Source: Cheiracanthium punctorium (Eukaryota; Arthropoda; Arachnida; Araneae; Cheiracanthiidae). From it: a stretch of 64,000 bases of DNA. The translations under genes were made by a program, and so were the position numbers. Numbering within the stretch: the first letter of the stretch is position 1; each line of letters starts with the position of its first letter. Positions 40,301 through 49,300 of this stretch are shown piece by piece. The stretch spans positions 372,001 through 436,000 of the forward strand of contig JAWZYV010013186.1 in the NCBI GenBank assembly GCA_038373885.1, read 5' to 3'. Below the pieces are notes generated by a model. It saw only the letters and a list, made by a program, of their open reading frames with translations. It searched no databases and was not told where the DNA came from.

Positions 40301-43300
40301 TTTACATAATTGTGAAGAAGATTGTAGGTATTCTGGAAAAGGACCATGGTTAGTGAAGGATAAATATAAATTACTATGATTTAGTATAAATAATTCAGAT
40401 GTTTTTTTTAAGAAGTTAAATCTGTACTCCCTGCTTCAGCATTATTCTAGTCTTCTTGTTAGTTATTTATTTTGTCTATATTTAATACATATTTTTAATA
40501 AGATGCTGGTTTTTGGTAGAACACTCGGATTTCATTTTGGAGATGAACTGTTATTTTCTGTTTGATGTACAAAGAGATTTGGGAAAAGATCTAACTCATT
40601 CTGTTCAAAAATCATTGTCAGATACTGATTTTATTTTAAACCCGGGGTCAGTTCATGCTTCAACTGAAGGGCATCACGTGTGCCACTGACTACTCGTGTT
40701 AAATTAGACTATTGATAAATTAATGACAAACTTTTTGAGCAAAATTCTTATTTTTAACTCTTATGTGGTGTTACACATAGAAATTTAATTTTTGTGAAAG
40801 AAATACTTTTACAGTATTCAACTTTTGTCTTAATTGGCAACTCTGGAAATGCATGGTAAGTGTCATCCAAAACAACTTTGCAGATCACTTATAACACCTG
40901 TGTCATCGGTTCGCCATCAGTGCCCTCAATTTGAAAGAAATATTTTTGAAAATAATTTTCTCAGTAAAGAATTTATATAACACAACAAGAATTTTTCAAA
41001 TGGAACTGTAAGTTACCAAGATTTTGCAAATTTTTCAGTTTTATTTATTAGTATGGATCAGGGTGTCTTAAACTTTTTAGTGTGGGGACCCCTTAATATT
41101 TTCAAATATTTTGTGAGATTTCATAGGCATAGCACAAATTAGACACATGCATGAATAAAACTGTCAGTTTCTTCACTAGTACTGTAACATACAATTGCAG
41201 TTTTAGGTCATTAAAAGACATTGAACAATGTGAAAATTTTAATAAGTAACAAACAAATAAATATAATACAATTATAAAAATAAATTCAATTACTTGGGTT
41301 AATTCAAACATTCACTATAGTCTGTTCATTAAGTGTAGCCACTTGGAAGGTCACAACTGAGAAAATATACTTACTTCTCACAGCATATGTGAGGATTAAG
41401 TATCGAAGGGAAGGGTGTGCCTGTCTATTTTTAATTGTACAGTAAAATCTCGACTATCCGGAAAGCACGGGAAGCGTCGAATGCCGGATAAGTGAAAATT
41501 CCGGATAGTTGAGCTTGTAAAAAAAAAAGATAGAAACATTCGCCGGCAAAACCAGAGGGGGAGGGGAGAGGGGCATTATGCTTGTGCATACTGCTCAATT
41601 TTTATTTATGCAGTTTTGTAACAAGATTTTAATTGAATTTATGCTAATGCATGTTATATTGCAGAGTTTAAAGACGTTACAAGACTTTTATTATAATATG
41701 TCTTTGCATCCTTGGGAAGATTAATAATAAATTAAAGTAATAACACCTGCCGATTTTCAATGCTTAAAAGCTTTACACTAAGAGAGTGATAAAATAATAA
41801 TAATAAATAGAGTGTTATTTCCTGCCCCCCCCCCTCCTTCCTCTTCAGTTTCTGTTCAGAGATAACATAGTCAAATCATTGGAATGCTTACGAATCACTA
41901 CATTTAAATAATCTGCAATCAGCATTTCTGCTATGTGTTTATTTTAGCGCGAAAGATGAAACATATCATAGTTCTGAGTTAATCATTAAAAAATATATAA
42001 AAGAACTTTTTGAAAATAATGTAAACATATTGCTATAGTAATGAACAGTATGATCACTGTTTTATCTCCTTGTTGTCCCTTCTGTGCTTGCAGACGCAAC
42101 AGTGAAATGCTGTGTTTTTGTATTTTGTAATCATTTAGGCTGTTTTTCTTTCGTATTTTTAAACACACCCTTGTAATTTATAGAAATATTAGTATTCTCT
42201 GGTAATTGGAAATTTGCACCTGTTGCCACCGTACTGTTTGGACAGCTGGAGAGGAGGGGCCACCGTACTAATCAATCTTTTGAGAAGACACAAAAAATAA
42301 ATAGAGGGAAGCTGAAAATTTTCCGGTTACTTGGGTGCCGGATAATCGAGCTTTTACTGTATTATCAAATCTCTTGGCAAAATAGCTAACACTGCAAGAC
42401 AAAGCACTTATTCAATATTCATTAAGTTTGATTGACACTTTGATTTTATGGTGGGTAAAGACAAAAATGTTGTTAAAGATGAAAATGATGTAAAATTATT
42501 ATAACAAGTTAAAGAAGTGTCAAAATTGCTAAAATTTTTGGCGATCCCAATATGGGTCACGACCCACAGTTCAAGAAACTCAGTACATCAGAAACTCAGT
42601 ACATCAAGAAACTCAGTACATAAATAAAAACTCTACTACAGATTATGCTGTTAGAAAAGTTTGTTTTATATGAATATATGTTTTATTTTGAATATTTAGC
42701 TGTAGGTTGTTTTATTAAGTGCCTTTATTTGACACTGAATGTGCTGCTCGTCGTTTCAGGGTGCTAAGAGCATTGTGACCTTTGAGATCCTCCCAGAACC
42801 TCCAGAGAGGCGAGCTGGAGATAACCCTTGGCCGCAGTGGCCAAAGATATTCAGAGTGGATTATGGACACGAAGAAGTGAAAGTTAAATTTGGCGATGAC
42901 CCAAGGCAGTTTTGTGTCCTCAGTGAAGTAAGTATTTTTATCCTTGGAATTTTTCTTAATTTACTGTGTTAAAATAATTGGTACTTTTCCACTAGCCAGG
43001 CGCAAGCGAAAAATTGCCAAATAATGTAGAATCCTGCCACATTTCTTACAACTATACAACCAACTGTATTGGATATGAATCATAATACAGTTGTAGATTG
43101 GAACAACTACTTAAGACAAGTTTGCGTAGAAGTATTAACGGAACGTGGAAAAAAAAATCGGTGGTCTTGAAAAAGTAGTTGAGACAGACGAGAGCTTATT
43201 CACAAAATGAAAGAACAATGCTGGATGACAAATGCTGAATTTATGTGAAGGCGAGGAGTAAACGATCCATTTGAGCAAATTCTCAAGGACATCACCGTAT

Positions 43301-46300
43301 TCTGGAAAAACCTATTATTATAAGCATTCTTTTTGGGTAAAGCTGTTTTGTTTACTATTAATTAGTATTAATATTTGTTTTTAGTTGAACTTGTTTTGCT
43401 TACTATTAATTAGTATTTGTTTGTAGTTGAACATTTTCGACTATTATTCTTTTGGCTGTTTTGTTATTTGCTTCGCTTGGCGACTTGCCTCGCATTTGGT
43501 TCACAATTGCTGATATTTGCACCCGGGTAACGGAAAAGTACCAAATAATTAAATACATTACACCTGTTGTAAGAGATAAATAAAATGGGCAATGAGGGGA
43601 AAAAAGAAATCAAGTACTTCTTTATACACAATATATGCTGTGTAAATCTTGAGACGATTGATTTGCAATAAATCAACTTCTACAGGAAAAAGTACAGGAA
43701 AATTAATAATTGGATGAAGAAAATTATACTTCTGAACCTGCCAAAATGAGATTGAATCTGGAAAGCTTTTTTTTTTTTTTTTTTGTTATTTCACAACATT
43801 AAAATGGTTTTTATACTCTTTCTGTATTCTCACTGTGTGTACTGACCCAATTTTCAAATTGAGTTTTTGCTCGCTTCCCAATCTATAGAGATGAAATTTT
43901 GCTTAGTAATGTATCTTAGCCAATGATATCAGTCGTAAAATGTTTTAATTTAAGTTATTTATAATATAGATTTGTTCAACCTCCTACCAGAGGCTAGTAC
44001 AGACATGCCAAGTATCAGGATTTTGGCCTGAGTCTCAGGCTTTGAGTAAATCATACAGAAATTCAGACTTTTGCTAATTTTAAATATTAGTTATGTTATG
44101 TTCATTTTTTATCTGGAAATTATAAAACTGTACGAAATTAATAAGTGTTCTTGTCAAAAAATTGGATATATTACTTCAGTTTGATATTATTTTAAGCATT
44201 ATAAAGTGTCTTAATGTAATTTTTAATCATTAATAATTTTTTTTAATGCATCTTAACTGATGTTTTATGTTTTCTGATATTTCTTCTGACAAATTTCAAA
44301 AATTATTTACATTATACAATTAATATGATGATTAATGCTAATTTTATGTGAACATGCCCGGCATTTAATAAAAGAAACAAATTAGTATTGTCTGTATTGA
44401 TTGTGTGTGTGTGCATTTTCTTCTGAAAATATGTGCAAGAAATCTCAGGCTTTTTAAACCTAGAAAATCAAGAGATCTCAGGCTTTTTGACTTTGAAAAC
44501 TTGGCAAGTCTGGTAGTAAGAGATTTAATTTAATAAACAAGAATATGTTGTTCAGCTGATAAATTCAAAATTTTTCATCATTTAGTAAAATGGTATCATT
44601 ATGCCATGATGGATGTCAGTTGGATATCACAAGTTTAGATGCCTAAGAAATTCAATAATTTGACAAGGCTGTAATGAAAAAAATTATGCCATACTTGAAA
44701 TAATTTTCAAACAATTTGCTTCATTGTGGGTGCCATAAAATAAAGGAAACTCGGCAAGTACTTTTTTTCTTGCATGCAATATCTACAGGATCATAATGAC
44801 AAATATTTTGTTATGAATTTGGAAAATACAGTTATAAAAAATTTTTTAAACAATCCTTTTCACGGTGAACTTATAATTGATTACAAAATTATGTAAGCAG
44901 TACCTTCATTTATAAAACATAGGCTGCAAAACTTCAAGTGCAGAATTTATTTGTGAACAATCTACCTTGTGTCAGCTGAAGCTGTTACATAAGTATGATG
45001 ACCATCCTATTTAAATGATTTTGTGTGTTATTTGATTTGTTATTTATTAATATTAATTTTTATATACTATGGTCTCTCGATTCTGAACTCTTGACTAATC
45101 CAAAGTGTTCAGATTATGGGGGTGTTTATTATAGAGGGGGACTGAGAAATACAAGTACATAATGAGTTTATGTACGGTATAGAATACTTAGCCTTGTTAG
45201 CCATGATAATTGCGCAGGTGGATCAGCTGGATTTAGATTAGGTGGTTAGTGTCAATTAAGTCAAATTAAATTCAGTCAAACCTATACTCTACCACTTCTT
45301 TTTTTGCTGTAATTTTGTTAAAGCAAAGCCCACTAGGGTTTTCCTGCAAAGGTAGAAATGTCGTGGTCTGAGAGCTTTCTATTGCATTCTAATGTATATT
45401 CATGTTACATCCGGAAAAAACTACTCAAAACTCCACACCATTAGATTGGCAGCCATGCTGTATCTAAGTATGTAGGCCAGAATCCTAGACCTTCATACTT
45501 CAGCCACCCACCTATGTTCAGTGTCTTATTCACTCTGCCATTTATTGGCTCTTTATTTTAATTAAAAATGTAAGAGTCCACTATATTTGAACTCTCTGTG
45601 TAATTAAAAAGAAGGTGCATATCAGTTAGTTGTAGACTTAATGAGCTAGTTTCACAAAAAAAAAAAAAAAAAACTACATGTTTTGCTATTTACAAGGTTC
45701 CTCAGGGTCTTCAAAAGCCCTCAAATTTCAAAATAAGTTTGAAGGACTTTTAAAAACTTTTACATTTTGCAAAGAATTGGCTCTTTTTTTTTCTTTTTTT
45801 TTTTTCCCCTAAGAAAAAAATTCCTTGCATTAAGTAGTTTTGTTATCCTGTAGAGATCAGTAATCTTGATACTTAAAATATATTTTTCATACAATTTTTA
45901 CTGTTCAGCTAAATAATAGAAATTGGAACTGTTGTTAAATTAATAACATGCTTGAGTTAGAAAATTAGTGATTGCATTTTGTACTTCTTTAAAATATTTT
46001 TAAAAATTCACTCTTTTTTCTTGCTTAGTTTTTTTTTTTTTTTTTTTTTAACATTCATATAATTTTCTTTTTAAATTTAATGCTTTCCATTTTCAAGAAA
46101 ACTTATCACATGCAGGATTTTAAGAGTTAGTCTTAACTTAAATTATCTTACATTTTTAAATATTCATCTTTCTGTTTTGTAATGTTTAACTTGAAATAAA
46201 ATATTTATGAACTAATGCAAAATTATGATTTTTTTATTCACAAAAAGTAGTTATTTATTAATTTGATAGTACAATTGACTATCCTTTGAAATAATAATAA

Positions 46301-49300
46301 GGCGGCCTTAAAAAGCCTTTAAATTTTGTCCTCTGTCTAGAGTAGAAACCCTGATTTATAAGGAGCTGGTAATAAATTGTTCCAAATTAAAAAATATAAT
46401 AATAAATAAATTATTTCCAGAAATTTTTGGATGATGGCAAGGGAAATGTTTCTGGCATTTCCACAGTGAAGGTTGAATGGAAAAAAGATGCTAAAGGTCA
46501 ATGGCAGTTTGAAAAGGTCAAAGGATCTGAAAAAGTATACAAGGTAAGGCTTACTTTCTAACTATTTTATGTGAGCTATACTTAATAATGACAACATTCT
46601 TTCTTGAATAGCAAATTCATGTGATAGCAATGTATCGATGCAGACAAAATTTGGATCTGTTTCATGGCCCCTTCACAAAAATGCAATCTATTTTATAAAT
46701 TGGCTTTTGTTAAGCGAAGTTCAATGTGGAAGTGTTCTACATGCATTGTGTAATGTTAAACTTCTGTGATCTAATAAGACCCTGAGAATAGAACAAAATG
46801 TTCAATAAATTGTTGGTGATTTCTAAAACTTTTACACCACATTGTATTAGGAAGAGAAAAGAACTTGGTTGTTTTCTTTCAATGTCAGTTGCAATATTTA
46901 CCTGGGTCCAAATTTAAAAATTTGTCATTTTTCATTTTTTCCTTGTATCACTCACTAAATATTTGTGGAATGAAATTTAAAAATGAATCCAGTTGCCATA
47001 TTATACCAAGTGATTATTTCTTTTTAATATGTTTACAATTTCCAAAATTTTCATAAAAATTTCTTCCTATATTGAACATACATGAGCACTGAGCAGAAGG
47101 TGTCTTTTCATACTACATCGATTCTTTTGTAAAACTTTTTTCATTTATTATATTATTATGGAGATAAAAACACAAAATTCAATTTTAATATTTGATGACA
47201 CAGTAGTGATATATCTTGCATCACACAGTCACTTTACTGGTTTTAAGCTTCACTCTTGTGGCTGTAGCTATTATTATATATTAATCCTTTAATGAAATGT
47301 TTATACTTTTAGTTACTTTCTAAAAAAAAGATTGAAATTAAAAAAACAGGTGTTTGCATTTCTTCATAGATTCAACATCTTTACTTCGAGAAGTGGGATC
47401 TTCATGACATTGTTTTGCACATCCAGTCTTGTTCATGATGTTTTTCTTGCGATATTGAATTCTCATCTTTAGTTAATTTCCTTCTCTGTGTGCATTTATT
47501 TTGAAAAGTGAAACAAACATCACTTTGTCATTACTTTTTTTTTTACTTTCTTTTAAAAGTACAAGGAAGTAATGTGATCATGAAAAATTTCGGTATCCAG
47601 ATTTTGGCAAAAAAAAATGATTTTGACTACCTCTGAATTTACTTTAAAAGTTTTTGTGAGGCATCTCATCATAAGCATCTATATATGCTCATATAAATGC
47701 AGGTCAATCCATTTTGAACAGTTTGTCCCTGACGTCTGTACCTAAGTATGTATCTATATAACTTGCATATTTCAAAAACTATTAGTCATAGAATGTTGAA
47801 ATTTTATATTTAGGATTTTTATAATGTCTAGTTGTGCACCTCTCTTTTTGGTTCCAATCTAGTAGAGAGTTTATTTGCAGGGCCACTCAGATTTTTGATA
47901 TATTAATGTCTATGGACACCTTCAATGTATTATATTTGTGTAGTCAGTTCATGTTTGGGCCATGACTAAAATCTCGCCAACTATCATTAACCTTGGTGAG
48001 TTTTTCTGAAATATCGCCAAATTGGACACCAAAAATAATTACATGCTTCGTATAATTCTAAAACAGTTTACCGTAACATGTTGTGCAACTCTTTTTTGGT
48101 GCAATCAGCTGAGAAATTTATTGACAGAGTCAACCAAAGGTCTTTAAATGTATTAAGGGCTATGATACTTTCAATTCATTAAAAGGCTGTGGTCAATCAC
48201 TGTTTGAGCTGTGCCTGAAATCAAGCAAACTGTCTCAACCATGGCGGCTTTTGGTGAAATATCACCCAATTACGTGCCAAAAACAAATCTTTCAAATTAA
48301 ACCCAGCTTGGCAATACCTCAAATATTCGAGTAGAAATTGTTGAACCTTACTGTTACTGTAGTATTTTATCTCTTTCAAATAAAGTAAGTTTAGATGAAG
48401 TGCACCGAAAATATTTGATTTAATAGACATACAAGGAAGTCGTGTGGTGTTCACATCAGATTTTTTTTATAGATTTCAAAGAGAAGATATCAACATAAAG
48501 CATAAAATTTAATATTGTATTCTGTATAATTCAAAAAATAAAATAAAAGAATCCTAAAAATTAAACATTTATTATAGTTCAAAATTTTATGAAATAAAAC
48601 AAAAATGTTGCAGGTTTTCAAGGCTTGAAATTAATAGTACTCTAGGGGTTAAAAAGGAATTGGGAAAATGCTGAAATTTGAATATGATCCTTCCTAATAC
48701 TGTCAAACCTCACTAGTAAGGTCACCTGGATAAGATATCACTGTGCATATTACATCATCTTTCAGATGTCCCGACCTTTTTGATATGCTTTTTCAAATAT
48801 TGTTCTCTATTATTGTGCCGTTATTTTTTTAACCACCCCACTTAAGACATCACTTATATAAGTGCAATATACAAACTCTGTTCCATTTCTTTGTCAAAGT
48901 TTATCTACCAAAAGCACTTAATTTTTGCTAAGCATGACTTTCGGCATTTTTCCTTACAAAGAATGTTGCCTTATCTCAACACATTTTAGGATTTCATCCC
49001 GAACTCTTCTTTGATTCGACTTCCGTATGGTGGCAGATTAAATAGTATAGATTGTACAGTTAAATTATAAGTACTACATCTTTACTTACAATTTCCTCAA
49101 TTTGTCATCTTTTTTATGAATTTAAATTCTTATTCTACTAATTTATATAAATTAAAATGGGAGTTAATTTTAGGCACACAGATTATAAAGCATTTGAAAT
49201 TTCATTTTGCATTTATTATAAACTCTAAAGAAGTCATTATGATTTAGTAAGTCATTTTTAAATACTCCTCTATTAGTCAAAATGAAAATGAATTCGCACT

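Larger units (their letters stand above)
38804..42759 (+). other. GOGAT intron 14
   Basis: Intron of 4.0 kb with a pogo-like element (38965-39435) and a hAT element carrying a nested pogo-like element (41059-42583). The stretch 39436-41058 is AT-rich without features. Confidence 0.85.
42928..46420 (+). other. GOGAT intron 15
   Basis: Intron of 3.5 kb containing three bounded elements (42980-43542, 44000-44512 and 45693-46353) and a decayed repeat at 45420-45540. Confidence 0.85.
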
